Assembly (NCBI RefSeq): GCF_001953885.1 | Contig: NZ_MQUS01000011.1 | Span: forward strand, 124,001-188,000 | Direction of reading: 5' to 3' | Origin: Streptomyces sp. IMTB 2501 | Lineage (GTDB): Bacteria; Actinomycetota; Actinomycetes; Streptomycetales; Streptomycetaceae | DNA: 64,000 nt | Part shown: positions 35,009 to 44,074 of the stretch, piece by piece | Layout: each line of letters opens with the position of its first letter | How positions within the stretch are numbered: the first letter of the stretch is position 1 | Position numbers and translations under genes: made by a program | Notes under the pieces: model-generated | Databases searched by the model: none | Told to the model about the DNA's origin: nothing | The model's input: only the letters and a program-made list of their open reading frames with translations

Positions 35009-35396
35009 ATGAGCCATCAACCGAACGCAGCTGAACGGCCCGGGCCCGCCTCTGTCCCCGAACCCCCCCTACTACGCCGTGATCTTCACCTCCACCCGCA
35101 CCGACACCGACCCCGACGCATACGAGCAGACAGCCGCGCGCCTCTCCCGTCTCGTCCGTGGCATCCCCGGGTTCCTCGGTGAGGACTTCGCCCACAGCCC
35201 GGGAGGGCTCGCCATCAGCGTCGCCTACTTTCGGGATCTCGAAGGGATCGAGCGGTGGCGCGGCCATCCCGCGCACCTCGCGGCCAAGCGGCGCGGGCGT
35301 GAACGGTGGTACGAGCGGTACGCGATTCACATCGCCCGGGTCGAGCACAGTCACGACTTCAGCCGGCGCGGTCGGGTCGTCAGCCGCCCGGTCTGA
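35009..35396 (+). pseudogene. Antibiotic biosynthesis monooxygenase (ABM) domain gene with apparent frameshift
   Basis: From ATG 35009 the frame reads MSHQPNAAERPGPASVPEPP and then breaks at a run of seven C (35063-35069). Deleting one C joins it to YYAVIFTSTRTDTDPDAYEQ and the rest of a normal ABM domain (about 127 residues in all, with GFLGEDFAHSPGGLAISVAYF and a C-terminal helix). ABM proteins are small ferredoxin-like heme- or quinone-acting monooxygenases. As written, only a shorter protein from GTG 35079 (105 residues) can be made, lacking the first strand. The cause may be a true mutation or a homopolymer sequencing error. Confidence 0.7.
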
Positions 35397-35420
35397 TCCC
35401 CTCCCGTTTCCCAGGTGCTG

Positions 35421-35448
35421 CCTGAGAGGTGCCTGTGTGTTTCTCAGG
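35421..35448 (+). promoter_or_regulatory. Inverted repeat in the two-component leader
   Basis: CCTGAGA (35421-35427) and TCTCAGG (35442-35448) are inverted copies 56 bases before the response-regulator start. An outer pair TTTCCC/GGGAAA extends the symmetry. It could bind the regulator itself. Confidence 0.35.
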
Positions 35449-35503
35449 GAAATCACAGATGGGGGAAAGCGTCCTCTCAGAGGGTGGCGACAAGGTGTCC
35501 ACC

Positions 35504-36244
35504 ATGACCACGACCTCGCCCCAGGGGCGCACCGAACTGCTGAGGCCGGACGGGAGCTCCGTCCGGGTGCTTGTGGTGGACGACGAGCTGTCGATCACCG
35601 AACTGCTGAGCATGGCCCTTCGTTACGAGGGCTGGCAGATCAGGAGTGCGGGGGACGGACAGGGCGCCATCCAGACCGCTCGTGAGTTCCGGCCCGACGC
35701 CGTCGTGCTCGACATGATGCTGCCCGACATGGACGGGCTGGCCGTCCTCGGTCGGCTGCGGCGCGAACTGCCCGACGTGCCCGTGCTGTTCCTGACCGCC
35801 AAGGACGCCGTCGAGGACCGTATCGCCGGGCTCACCGCCGGCGGGGACGACTATGTCACCAAGCCGTTCAGCCTGGAGGAGGTCGTGGCGCGGCTGCGGG
35901 GGCTCATTCGGAGGTCTGGGGCGGCCGACCGGCGGTCCGACTCCGTGCTGGTCGTCGGGGATCTGACCCTGGACGAGGACAGTCATGAGGTGTCGCGGGC
36001 CGGGGAGTCCATTCACCTCACCGCCACCGAGTTCGAGCTGCTGCGCTTCCTCATGCGCAACCCACGGCGTGTGCTCAGCAAGGCGCAGATCCTGGACCGG
36101 GTCTGGTCGTACGACTTCGGCGGGCAGGCCAACGTCGTCGAGCTGTACATCTCGTATCTGCGGCGGAAGATCGACGCGGGCCGCGAGCCCATGATCCACA
36201 CCCGGCGTGGTGCCGGTTACCTGATCAAGCCCGCCGTGTCATGA
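35504..36244 (+). CDS. OmpR/PhoB-family response regulator
   Basis: The 246-residue regulator has a receiver domain (about 20-135) with phosphorylation site Asp70 (VVLDMMLPDMDG) and Lys120 (YVTKPF), and a winged-helix DNA-binding domain (about 150-245, ELLRFLMRNPRRVLSKAQIL, RRGAGYLIKP). The frame also has a GTG start at 35495. Its last four bases overlap the kinase start (ATGA), so kinase and regulator are co-translated. The layout resembles TrcR/TrcS-type pairs. The glycosyltransferase genes that follow are likely part of its regulon. Confidence 0.9.
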   Translation: MTTTSPQGRTELLRPDGSSVRVLVVDDELSITELLSMALRYEGWQIRSAGDGQGAIQTAREFRPDAVVLDMMLPDMDGLAVLGRLRRELPDVPVLFLTAKDAVEDRIAGLTAGGDDYVTKPFSLEEVVARLRGLIRRSGAADRRSDSVLVVGDLTLDEDSHEVSRAGESIHLTATEFELLRFLMRNPRRVLSKAQILDRVWSYDFGGQANVVELYISYLRRKIDAGREPMIHTRRGAGYLIKPAVS

Positions 36245-37932
36245 GCCGGCGGCGACGGCCGGGTCCGCAGCGGCGGCAGAAACGACGTGGGGGTCCCCTC
36301 GCTCGGGCGAAGTCGAGAGTGGGGGAGGGCCGGCCGCGCACCCTGCGGACCCGGCTCGTCGTCGCGTCGGTGGTGCTGATCGCCGTGGTGTGCGCGGTGA
36401 TCGGCACCGTCACGACCCTGGCCCTGCGGTCGCATCTGTACCAGCAGCTGGAGGGCAAGGTGGAGGAGACCGCCGTGCGGGCGGTCGGTCATATGCAGGT
36501 TCCGGGTGGCGTCCGGCCCGGCGGGGGCCTGGGCAATCCGGACCTCCCCACGGACTCCGCCACACCGGGCGACAAGGTCGTCAACCTGCTCACCAAGGGT
36601 CCGACGCAGCCCCGCACCATCGCGGCATACGTGAAGAACGGATCGATCGCCTCCGCGGCCGTGGCCCAGCAGCAGAACGACGACTACGGGCTCTTCAAGC
36701 GGATGCGCGCCGACGGCCTCAACAGCGGGCAGAAGAACGCGCTGAACGCCGTCCCCAAGGACAACAAGGCGCACACGGTGGAGATCCCGGGGCTCGGGAA
36801 CTACCTCGTCAAGTACGTGACGAGCCGGGACAGCAGCGACGTCTTCTACGTCGCGCTGCCGACCAAGGACGTCGACGACAACATCGACACCCTGATCCTG
36901 GTCGAGATCAGCGTCACCGCCGCCGGTCTCATCGCCGCCACCCTCGCCGGTACCGTCATCGTCGGCGTCGCCACGCGTCCCCTCCGCAAGGTCGCCAACA
37001 CGGCCACCCGGGTCTCCGAACTGCCGCTGCACACCGGCGAGGTGAACCTCAGCGAGCGGGTTCCGGAGTCCGAGTGCGATCCGCACACCGAGGTCGGGCA
37101 GGTCGGGGCCGCGCTCAATCGGATGCTCGATCATGTGCACGGTGCGCTGCACTCCCGGCAGCAGAGCGAGATGCGGGTACGGCAGTTCGTCGCCGACGCC
37201 AGTCATGAGCTGCGCACACCCCTCGCCTCCATTCGCGGGTACGCCGAGCTGACCCGGCGCGGGCGGGAGCAGGTGGGCCCCGATACGCGGCACGCCCTCG
37301 GCCGTATCGAGTCCGAGGCGGGCCGGATGACGCTCCTCGTCGAGGATCTCCTTCTCCTCGCTCGCCTGGACGCCGGGCGGCCGCTGCAGTTCGAGCAGAC
37401 CGATCTCGTCCCGCTGGTCGTGGACACCATCAGCGACTCCCGCGCGGCCGGCATGGACCACAACTGGCGTCTCGATCTGCCCGATGAGCCGGCGCCCGTG
37501 TCGGCGGACGCGGCGCGGATCCAGCAGGTGCTCGTCAATCTGCTCGGCAACGCCCGCAAGCACACCCCGCCCGGTACGACCGTCACCGCACGCGTGCAGC
37601 GGCGCGGGCCGTGGATGTGTGTCGACGTCGAGGACAACGGACAGGGCATTCCGCCCGGTCTGCTGCCGCACGTCTTCGAGCGGTTCGCGCGCGGCGACTC
37701 CGCGCGGTCGCGGGCCACCGGGTCCACCGGGCTCGGGCTCGCCATCGTGCAGGCGGTCGCGACCGCGCACGGCGGTGCCGTGACGGTGGACAGCATGCCG
37801 GGCCGGACCGTGTTCACCGTGTATCTGCCCGCGCCGGCCCCGGCCGCTGTCCGGCCGGCTCCCGAAACCGACTGGCAATCGCACTCACAGGCACAGCACA
37901 GTCCCAACACACGGGTGCGACAGGGGACTTGA
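36241..37932 (+). CDS. Sensor histidine kinase
   Basis: The 563-residue membrane kinase has a basic N-terminus, two membrane segments (about 38-62 and 218-240) around a sensor loop of about 155 residues, a HAMP linker, HisKA with His322 (DASHELRTPLASIRG) and an ATPase domain with N-box (NLLGNARKHTPPG), G1 (DNGQGIPP) and G2 (STGLGLAIV). The sensor loop has no recognised ligand domain. It should phosphorylate the regulator encoded immediately upstream. Confidence 0.92.
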   Translation: MSRRRRPGPQRRQKRRGGPLARAKSRVGEGRPRTLRTRLVVASVVLIAVVCAVIGTVTTLALRSHLYQQLEGKVEETAVRAVGHMQVPGGVRPGGGLGNPDLPTDSATPGDKVVNLLTKGPTQPRTIAAYVKNGSIASAAVAQQQNDDYGLFKRMRADGLNSGQKNALNAVPKDNKAHTVEIPGLGNYLVKYVTSRDSSDVFYVALPTKDVDDNIDTLILVEISVTAAGLIAATLAGTVIVGVATRPLRKVANTATRVSELPLHTGEVNLSERVPESECDPHTEVGQVGAALNRMLDHVHGALHSRQQSEMRVRQFVADASHELRTPLASIRGYAELTRRGREQVGPDTRHALGRIESEAGRMTLLVEDLLLLARLDAGRPLQFEQTDLVPLVVDTISDSRAAGMDHNWRLDLPDEPAPVSADAARIQQVLVNLLGNARKHTPPGTTVTARVQRRGPWMCVDVEDNGQGIPPGLLPHVFERFARGDSARSRATGSTGLGLAIVQAVATAHGGAVTVDSMPGRTVFTVYLPAPAPAAVRPAPETDWQSHSQAQHSPNTRVRQGT

Positions 37933-37946
37933 CGAGAGTCGGTCCC

Positions 37947-39470
37947 ATGCGAACCGACTCTTCTCCCGGCACTCTGCCGGCGCGGGAGCACCTCCCGGCC
38001 GGCGACGCCGGTACGCCTGTCCTGGACGTAGTGATCCCCGTCTACAACGAGGAGAAGGACCTCCAGCCATGTGTGCTCAGATTGCATGAGCACCTCAAGC
38101 ACACCTTCCCGTACGCGTTCCGCATCACGATCGCGGACAACGCGTCCACGGACACCACCCCCGAGGTGGCCGCGCGGCTGGCGGCGGAGATCCCCGAGGT
38201 CACCAGCTTCCGCCTGGAGCAGAAGGGCCGGGGACGGGCACTGCGGACCGTGTGGTCGGCGTCGAACGCCCCGATCCTCGCCTATATGGACGTCGATCTG
38301 TCCACCGACCTCAACGCCCTGCTGCCGCTGGTGGCGCCGCTGATCTCCGGTCACTCGGACCTGGCGATCGGCTCCCGGCTCGCCCGCACCTCCCGGGTGG
38401 TGCGCGGCCCCAAGCGCGAGTTCATCAGCCGGGCCTACAACCTGATCCTGCGCGGTTCGCTCCAGGCCCGCTTCTCCGACGCGCAGTGCGGCTTCAAGGC
38501 GATCCGGCGCGATGTGGCGCAGGTGCTGCTGCCGCTGGTGGAGGACACCGGCTGGTTCTTCGACACCGAGATGCTGGTGCTCGCCGAGCGGGCGGGGCTC
38601 CGGATCCACGAGGTGCCGGTCGACTGGGTCGACGACCCCGACTCCACCGTGCGCATCGTGAAGACGGCGACGGACGACCTGAAGGGTGTGTGGCGGGTCG
38701 GCAAGGCCCTGGCCACCGGTTCGCTCCCGCTGGACCGGATCACCCGGCCCTTCGGCGACGACCCGCGCGACCGCGAACTGACCAACGTTCCCAAGGGACT
38801 TGCCCGCCAGCTGGTCGGCTTCTGCGTGATCGGCGGCCTGTCGACCCTGTTCTATCTGGTGCTCTACAGCGTCTTCCGGCAGTTCTCCGGCTCCCAGGTC
38901 GCCAACGCGCTGGCGCTGCTGGTCTCGGCGATCGCCAACACCGCCGCCAACCGCCGGCTCACCTTCGGGGTGCGCGGCCGGGGCGGCGCCGTACGGCACC
39001 AGGCGCAGGGCCTGGTCGTCTTCGGCATCGGTCTCGTGCTGACCAGTGGCTCGCTGGCCGCCCTGAACGCGGCCAGCGACAACCCGGCGCACTCCACCGA
39101 GCTGGCGGTGCTCATCGCCGCCAACCTCGCCGCGACCGTGCTGCGCTTCCTGCTCTTCCGCGCCTGGGTCTTCCCGGACCGCGATGAGTCCCCCACCGGC
39201 TCGACGGTGGTCGCCGCCCACAGTCCGTCCTCGCCGACGTACAGCGCGAACATGGCGCCCACCACCCCGCCGCACGGCACGGCCGCTCCGTACGCGCCGC
39301 TGCCGCAGCGCCCGGTGCCGCACCAGCAGGCGTACGGGCAGGCGTACGAGCAGCCGCACCAGACCACCCAGGTCCGCGCCGGTGATGCCGCGGACGGCAG
39401 CTGGAGGGACGCCACCATGCAACTGCAGCCGGTGCGCCCTCACGACACCGATCCGGGGGATCCCCGATGA
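37947..39470 (+). CDS. Bifunctional glycosyltransferase family 2 / GtrA membrane protein
   Basis: The 507-residue protein opens with a GT-A domain (about 25-265) of polyprenyl-phosphate sugar synthase type: LDVVIPVYNEEKDLQPCV, the metal-binding Asp115-Val-Asp117 (AYMDVDLSTD) and RGPKREFISRAYN. A GtrA-type domain with four membrane segments (about 285-415) follows, and a Pro/Gln/Tyr-rich tail ends it. It would load a sugar onto a lipid carrier and present it for transfer outside the membrane. It overlaps the next gene by four bases (ATGA), which is the expected acceptor-side enzyme. Confidence 0.88.
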   Translation: MRTDSSPGTLPAREHLPAGDAGTPVLDVVIPVYNEEKDLQPCVLRLHEHLKHTFPYAFRITIADNASTDTTPEVAARLAAEIPEVTSFRLEQKGRGRALRTVWSASNAPILAYMDVDLSTDLNALLPLVAPLISGHSDLAIGSRLARTSRVVRGPKREFISRAYNLILRGSLQARFSDAQCGFKAIRRDVAQVLLPLVEDTGWFFDTEMLVLAERAGLRIHEVPVDWVDDPDSTVRIVKTATDDLKGVWRVGKALATGSLPLDRITRPFGDDPRDRELTNVPKGLARQLVGFCVIGGLSTLFYLVLYSVFRQFSGSQVANALALLVSAIANTAANRRLTFGVRGRGGAVRHQAQGLVVFGIGLVLTSGSLAALNAASDNPAHSTELAVLIAANLAATVLRFLLFRAWVFPDRDESPTGSTVVAAHSPSSPTYSANMAPTTPPHGTAAPYAPLPQRPVPHQQAYGQAYEQPHQTTQVRAGDAADGSWRDATMQLQPVRPHDTDPGDPR

Positions 39471-41653
39471 CCACCCACTACGACCAGTCGACGCAGGCGG
39501 GCAGCCCCGCCGCCTGGGCCCCGCCGGCGGCCGCCGCGCCGCCCTCGCACCGGGCCGGCCGGCCCAAGGAGCCGTTCGTCCACAGACTCTGGCGCGGCCG
39601 CCCGGAGGACCCGCGCTGGGCGCGCCCGGCCCTCCTCGGTCTGCTGGCCGCCACTTTCCTGCTCTACCTCTACAACCTCAGCGCCTCCGGCTACGCCAAC
39701 TCCTTCTACTCGGCGGCGGTACAGGCGGGCAGCAGGTCCTGGAAGGCGTTCTTCTTCGGCTCACTGGACGCGGGCAACGCGATCACCGTGGACAAGCCGT
39801 CGGCCTTCCTGTGGCCGATGGAGCTGTCGGTGCGGATCTTCGGCCTGAACTCCTGGGCGATCCTCACCCCCGAGGTCCTGATGGGCGTCGGCACGGTGGC
39901 GGTCGTGTACGCGGCGGTACGACGCCGGTTCAGCCCGGTGGCCGGTCTGGTCGCGGGCGCGGTGCTCGCGCTCACCCCGGTCGCGGCGCTGATGTTCCGG
40001 TTCAACAACCCGGACGCGATGCTGGCCCTGCTGATGGCGCTGGCCTGCTACTTCGTCGTACGGGCGGTGGAGGACGGCCGGACGAAGTGGCTGGTGTGGG
40101 CCGGGGCCGCGATCGGCTTCGCCTTCCTCGCCAAGACCCTGCAGGCGTTCCTGATCCTGCCGCCGCTGGCGATCGTCCACGCCGTCTGCGCCCCGGTGAC
40201 GCTGAAGAAGCGGCTCGGTCAACTGGCCCTCGCGACCGCCGCGTTGGTCGTCTCCGGCGGCTGGTGGGTCGCGATCGTGGAGCTGTGGCCGGCCTCCTCC
40301 CGCCCCTACATCGGCGGTTCGCAGAACAACAGCTTCCTGGAGCTGACCTTCGGCTACAACGGCCTCGGCCGCATCAACGGCGACGAGACCGGCAGCGTCG
40401 GCGGCGGTGGCGGTGCGGGCGGCTCGGGCCGCTGGGGCGCGACGGGCTGGGACCGGATGTTCAGCTCCGAGATCGGCAGCCAGATCTCCTGGCTGCTCCC
40501 GGCCACGCTGATCCTGCTGGTCGCGGGCCTGTGGGCGACCAGGAAGATGCGCCGTACGTCCGTCACCCGGGCCTCGTTCCTGGTGTGGGGCGGCTCGCTG
40601 CTGATCACCATGGTGGTCTTCAGCTACATGGCGGGCATCTTCCACCAGTACTACACGGTGGCGCTCGCGCCCTGCCTGGCGGCCGTCATCGGCATGGGCG
40701 CCGGGCTGCTGTGGGAGCGGCGCACGGAGATCTGGGCGTCGATCACCCTCGCCGCGTCCGTCGTGGCGGCTGCCGCCTGGGGATACGTCCTGCTCAACCG
40801 CACCTCCACCTATCTCCCCTGGCTGAAGTGGCTGGTGCTGATCGGCGGTCTGGCGGCAGCGCTGGGCCTGGCCTTCGCCGGCCGGCTCTCCCGGCAGCTG
40901 GCTCTCGGGGCGGCGGCGGTCGGCCTGGTGGCCGCGCTCGCCGGTCCGGCGGCGTACACCCTCAGCACGGTGGACTCCGCGCACACCGGCTCCATCCCGA
41001 CGGCCGGTCCGGCGGGCGCGAGCATGATGGGCTTCGGCGGCGGCCGGATGGGCGGCGGCATGCGCGGCGGCATGCCGGGTGGGCAGGGCCGGCAGGGCCA
41101 GGGGCAGAACGGCAACGGGAACGCTCAGGGCCAGAACGGCAACGGTTTCCCGGGCGGCGGTACCGGTGGCTTCCCGGGCGGGGGCATGCCGGGCCAGAAC
41201 GGCAGCACTCAGGGCCGGCAGAACGGCAACGGCTTCCCCGGCGGCGGCCGGATGGGCGAGGGCGGCATGGGCGGCGGCATGGGTGCCGGCGGCCTGCTGA
41301 ACGGCGCGAACGTCTCCTCCGCCGCGAAGAAGCTGCTGGAGGAGAACGCGTCCCGGTACACCTGGGTGGCCGCGTCCATCGGCTCCCAGAACGCGGCCAG
41401 CTACCAGCTCGCCACCGGGGACCCGGTGATGGCGATCGGCGGCTTCAACGGCACCGATCCGTCCCCGACACTGGCGCAGTTCAAGAAGTACGTGGAGGAC
41501 GGAAAGATCCACTACTTCATCGCGGGCGGCGGCATGGGCGGCAGCAGCAACGGCACCGCCTCGCAGATCAGCTCGTGGGTCCAGAAGAACTTCAAGAAGG
41601 TGACGGTCGGTTCGGCCACCTTCTACGACCTCACGCAGAGGACGAGCAGCTGA
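39467..41653 (+). CDS. Glycosyltransferase family 39 / ArnT-like membrane protein
   Basis: The 728-residue protein has about ten to twelve membrane segments from residue 50 onward. A GT-C active-site loop is visible early (NSFYSAAVQAGSRSWKAFFF, then SLDAGNAITVDKPS). Between about residues 515 and 605 lies a Gly/Asn/Gln/Met-rich low-complexity region, followed by an extracellular C-terminal domain (ENASRYTWVAASIGSQNAAS). It probably transfers sugars from lipid carriers made by the preceding enzyme to surface polymers or proteins. The operon order kinase, GT2/GtrA, GT39 points to envelope remodelling under two-component control. Confidence 0.88.
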   Translation: MTTHYDQSTQAGSPAAWAPPAAAAPPSHRAGRPKEPFVHRLWRGRPEDPRWARPALLGLLAATFLLYLYNLSASGYANSFYSAAVQAGSRSWKAFFFGSLDAGNAITVDKPSAFLWPMELSVRIFGLNSWAILTPEVLMGVGTVAVVYAAVRRRFSPVAGLVAGAVLALTPVAALMFRFNNPDAMLALLMALACYFVVRAVEDGRTKWLVWAGAAIGFAFLAKTLQAFLILPPLAIVHAVCAPVTLKKRLGQLALATAALVVSGGWWVAIVELWPASSRPYIGGSQNNSFLELTFGYNGLGRINGDETGSVGGGGGAGGSGRWGATGWDRMFSSEIGSQISWLLPATLILLVAGLWATRKMRRTSVTRASFLVWGGSLLITMVVFSYMAGIFHQYYTVALAPCLAAVIGMGAGLLWERRTEIWASITLAASVVAAAAWGYVLLNRTSTYLPWLKWLVLIGGLAAALGLAFAGRLSRQLALGAAAVGLVAALAGPAAYTLSTVDSAHTGSIPTAGPAGASMMGFGGGRMGGGMRGGMPGGQGRQGQGQNGNGNAQGQNGNGFPGGGTGGFPGGGMPGQNGSTQGRQNGNGFPGGGRMGEGGMGGGMGAGGLLNGANVSSAAKKLLEENASRYTWVAASIGSQNAASYQLATGDPVMAIGGFNGTDPSPTLAQFKKYVEDGKIHYFIAGGGMGGSSNGTASQISSWVQKNFKKVTVGSATFYDLTQRTSS

Positions 41654-41663
41654 CGGAAAATGA

Positions 41664-41701
41664 GTCGTACACCGTATAGTGATCGCTATACGGTGTACGA
41701 C
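41664..41701. promoter_or_regulatory. 38-bp inverted-repeat operator/promoter of the MFS gene
   Basis: Two 16-bp arms, GTCGTACACCGTATAG (41664-41679) and CTATACGGTGTACGAC (41686-41701), flank TGATCG. The site ends one base before the ATG at 41702. TATAGT or CTATAC inside it could be the -10 element, which would make the transcript leaderless. It is the likely operator of the TetR protein encoded downstream. Confidence 0.8.
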
Positions 41702-43120
41702 ATGTCTGTATCCCAAGGTCACCCCCAGCGCTGGCTGATCCTCGGCGTCATCTGTCTCGCGCAGCTCACCGTGCTGCTCGACAACACCATCCTGAACGTG
41801 GCCATCCCCTCGCTCACCCGCGAGCTGCACGCGGCCACCTCCGACATCCAGTGGATGATCAACGCCTACTCCCTGGTGCAGTCCGGGCTGCTGCTCACCG
41901 CGGGCAGCGTCGCCGACCGCTACGGCCGCAAGAAGATGCTCGTCACGGGGCTCGCCCTGTTCGGCATCGGCTCGCTGGTGGCCGGACTCGCCGGATCCAC
42001 CGGCCAGTTGATCGCCGCGCGGGCCGGCATGGGCGTCGGCGGCGCGCTGCTGCTCACCACGACGCTCGCCGTGGCCATGCAGATCTTCACGCCCGAGGAG
42101 CAGCCGAAGGCGATCGGGATCTGGAGCGCGGTCGCCGCGCTGGGCTTTGCGGGAGGTCCGCTCATCGGAGGGTTCGTGCTGAACCACTTCTGGTGGGGCG
42201 CGATCTTCCTGATCAACATCCCGGTCGCGGTGCTGGGCCTGATCGCGGTGGTGGCCCTGGTGCCGGAGTCCAAGGCCGCGTCGTCCCGGGGGACGACCCC
42301 CTCACCCCCGGGCCGAGGCGACCGCCCGGACCTGCTCGGCGCGGTGCTGTCCACCATCGGCATGGCCTCGCTCGTCTTCGCGATCATCTCCGGTCCGGGC
42401 CACGGCTGGACCTCCCCGCGCGTGCTCGGTACGGCGGCCGTGGCGGTGCTGGTGCTCGGCGCCTTCGCCTGGTGGGAGAACCGCGTCGCCGAGCCGATGC
42501 TCGACATCCACTTCTTCCGGGACCAGCGCTTCATGGGCGCGGTCGCCGGGGCCGTGCTCATCACCTTCGGTATGGGAGGGGCGCTGTTCCTGCTGACCCA
42601 GCATCTGCAGTTCGTGCTCGGATACGGGCCCCTTGAGGCGGGGCTGCGGACCGCTCCGCTGGCGCTGACGGTTGTGCTGCTCAACTTCACGGGGCTGTCG
42701 GCGAAGTGGTCCGGGCGGCTGGGTACGCCGGTTTCCATCGCGCTCGGGATGGTGCTGATGTCCTGCGGCCTGGTGGCCATAGCGGAGCTGGACTCCGGGG
42801 GCTATGCCGGGACACTGCTCGGTCTGCTGCTGATCGGCGCGGGGTGCGCGATCGCCAACCCGGCGATGGCTCACGCCGTCATGAGCGCGATTCCTGCGGA
42901 GAAGGCCGGGGTGGGGGCCGGGATCAACGGAACGTTGGCCGAGTTCGGCAACGGCCTTGGTGTTGCCGTTCTGGGGGCTGTGCTCAGCTCTTCCGTGGCG
43001 TCGGGGAAGTCGTTGTCCACCGGACTGGGCGCCGGGCAGTTGGTGGGGGCCGTTGCTGTGCTGCTCGGGGGGTTTGTCGCGGCGGGGTTGCTTCGGCGGG
43101 CGGAGAGGGCGGTCGCCTGA
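41702..43120 (+). CDS. DHA2-type MFS drug exporter (14 membrane segments)
   Basis: The 472-residue transporter has the drug-H+ antiporter motifs LDNTILNVAIPSL (motif D1-like) and GSVADRYGRKKML (motif A), and about 14 hydrophobic segments. I chose ATG 41702 rather than the in-frame ATG 41660, because the 38-bp operator occupies the bases between them. No ribosome site precedes it, which fits a leaderless message. The TetR gene 147 bases downstream is the obvious regulator, with an effector presumably exported by the pump. Confidence 0.88.
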   Translation: MSVSQGHPQRWLILGVICLAQLTVLLDNTILNVAIPSLTRELHAATSDIQWMINAYSLVQSGLLLTAGSVADRYGRKKMLVTGLALFGIGSLVAGLAGSTGQLIAARAGMGVGGALLLTTTLAVAMQIFTPEEQPKAIGIWSAVAALGFAGGPLIGGFVLNHFWWGAIFLINIPVAVLGLIAVVALVPESKAASSRGTTPSPPGRGDRPDLLGAVLSTIGMASLVFAIISGPGHGWTSPRVLGTAAVAVLVLGAFAWWENRVAEPMLDIHFFRDQRFMGAVAGAVLITFGMGGALFLLTQHLQFVLGYGPLEAGLRTAPLALTVVLLNFTGLSAKWSGRLGTPVSIALGMVLMSCGLVAIAELDSGGYAGTLLGLLLIGAGCAIANPAMAHAVMSAIPAEKAGVGAGINGTLAEFGNGLGVAVLGAVLSSSVASGKSLSTGLGAGQLVGAVAVLLGGFVAAGLLRRAERAVA

Positions 43121-43148
43121 GAGCTCGGGGCAGCGTGCGGTCGTGCGG

Positions 43149-43256
43149 CCGCGGTGCGTTGTGGTTGATCGCTCCCCCAAGTTCTCGGCTTCGCTCGAAC
43201 CCGGGGGGACCCCCATCGCGGCGGAGCCGCATATCGATACAGTCCCGCGCCCCTTT
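43149..43256. repeat. Dispersed Streptomyces intergenic repeat
   Basis: The stretch contains CTCCCCCAAGTTCTCGGC, a run of G and C pairs, the small hairpin GCGGC-GGA-GCCGC (43218-43230), CATATCGATACAG and the ending CCCGCGCCCCTT. I recall this assembly from many Streptomyces intergenic regions. It has no ORF and may act as a terminator between the MFS and TetR genes. Confidence 0.55.
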
Positions 43257-43267
43257 AGGTTGGACCA

Positions 43268-44056
43268 GTGGTCGGAATCGAGGAAGGTGCGCCGGTGGTG
43301 AAGGACGCAGCGCGGTCGGCGCGGAGCAGTGTCTGGCTGGAGGAGAAGGCCCGCCGGGGTGGTCGTAGTGGCAGTCAGCCCTCCGGGCTGGACCGGGACC
43401 GGATCACCGAGGCGTCCGTACGACTGCTGGACGCCGAGGGGCTGGCGAAGTTCTCGATGCGGCGGCTGGCCGCGGAGCTGAACGTCACCGCGATGTCCCT
43501 GTACTGGTACGTCGACACCAAGGACGACCTGCTCGAACTCGCCCTGGACGCCGCCTTCGGCGAGCTGCGGCTGCCCGACCCCGAGGCCGCGGGCGAGGAC
43601 TGGCGCGAGCAACTGCGGGGGCTGGCCGCCGAGTACCGGGCCCTGCTGGTGAGCCACCCCTGGCTGTCGCCGCTGGCGGGGCGCTACTTGAACATCGGCC
43701 CCAACTCGCTCGCCTTCTCCCGCGTGGTCCAGCGGGTGGTCCGCCGGGCGGGGCTGCCCGCGCACGGGGTGATGGGAGCGATCTCGGCCGTCTTCCAGTT
43801 CGTGTACGGCTACGGCACGATCGAGGGCCACTTCTCCGCCCGGATCGCGGACACCGGGCTGAGCCCGGACGAGTACTACGAGCAGGCCATGGCCATGGTG
43901 GCCGAGGCCCCGGAGACCGCCGAGGCCGTCGAGGAGTCCAGGGACCTCATCACGGCCCGCGGCGGGGACACGGTCGCCGAGATGCTGGACCGCGACTTCA
44001 CCTTCGCCCTGGACCTGCTGATCGCCGGCATCGAGGCGATGGTCGAGCGCGGCTGA
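43268..44056 (+). CDS. TetR-family regulator of the MFS exporter
   Basis: The 262-residue protein has an N-terminal extension of about 40 residues, then the TetR helix-turn-helix (about 45-95, MRRLAAELNVTAMSLYWYVD) and a TetR_C-type ligand domain. The GTG at 43268 lacks a strong ribosome site, and a second in-frame GTG lies 27 bases on. Its likely target is the 38-bp inverted repeat before the MFS gene. Confidence 0.88.
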   Translation: MVGIEEGAPVVKDAARSARSSVWLEEKARRGGRSGSQPSGLDRDRITEASVRLLDAEGLAKFSMRRLAAELNVTAMSLYWYVDTKDDLLELALDAAFGELRLPDPEAAGEDWREQLRGLAAEYRALLVSHPWLSPLAGRYLNIGPNSLAFSRVVQRVVRRAGLPAHGVMGAISAVFQFVYGYGTIEGHFSARIADTGLSPDEYYEQAMAMVAEAPETAEAVEESRDLITARGGDTVAEMLDRDFTFALDLLIAGIEAMVERG

Positions 44057-44074
44057 CCGCCCCTCGGGCAGGCC

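Noticed and set aside
39467..41679. A rightward frame overlapping the GT2/GtrA and GT39 genes in another phase
   Set aside because: It has a Gly/Arg/Ala shadow composition, while the GT39 frame shows membrane segments and motifs.
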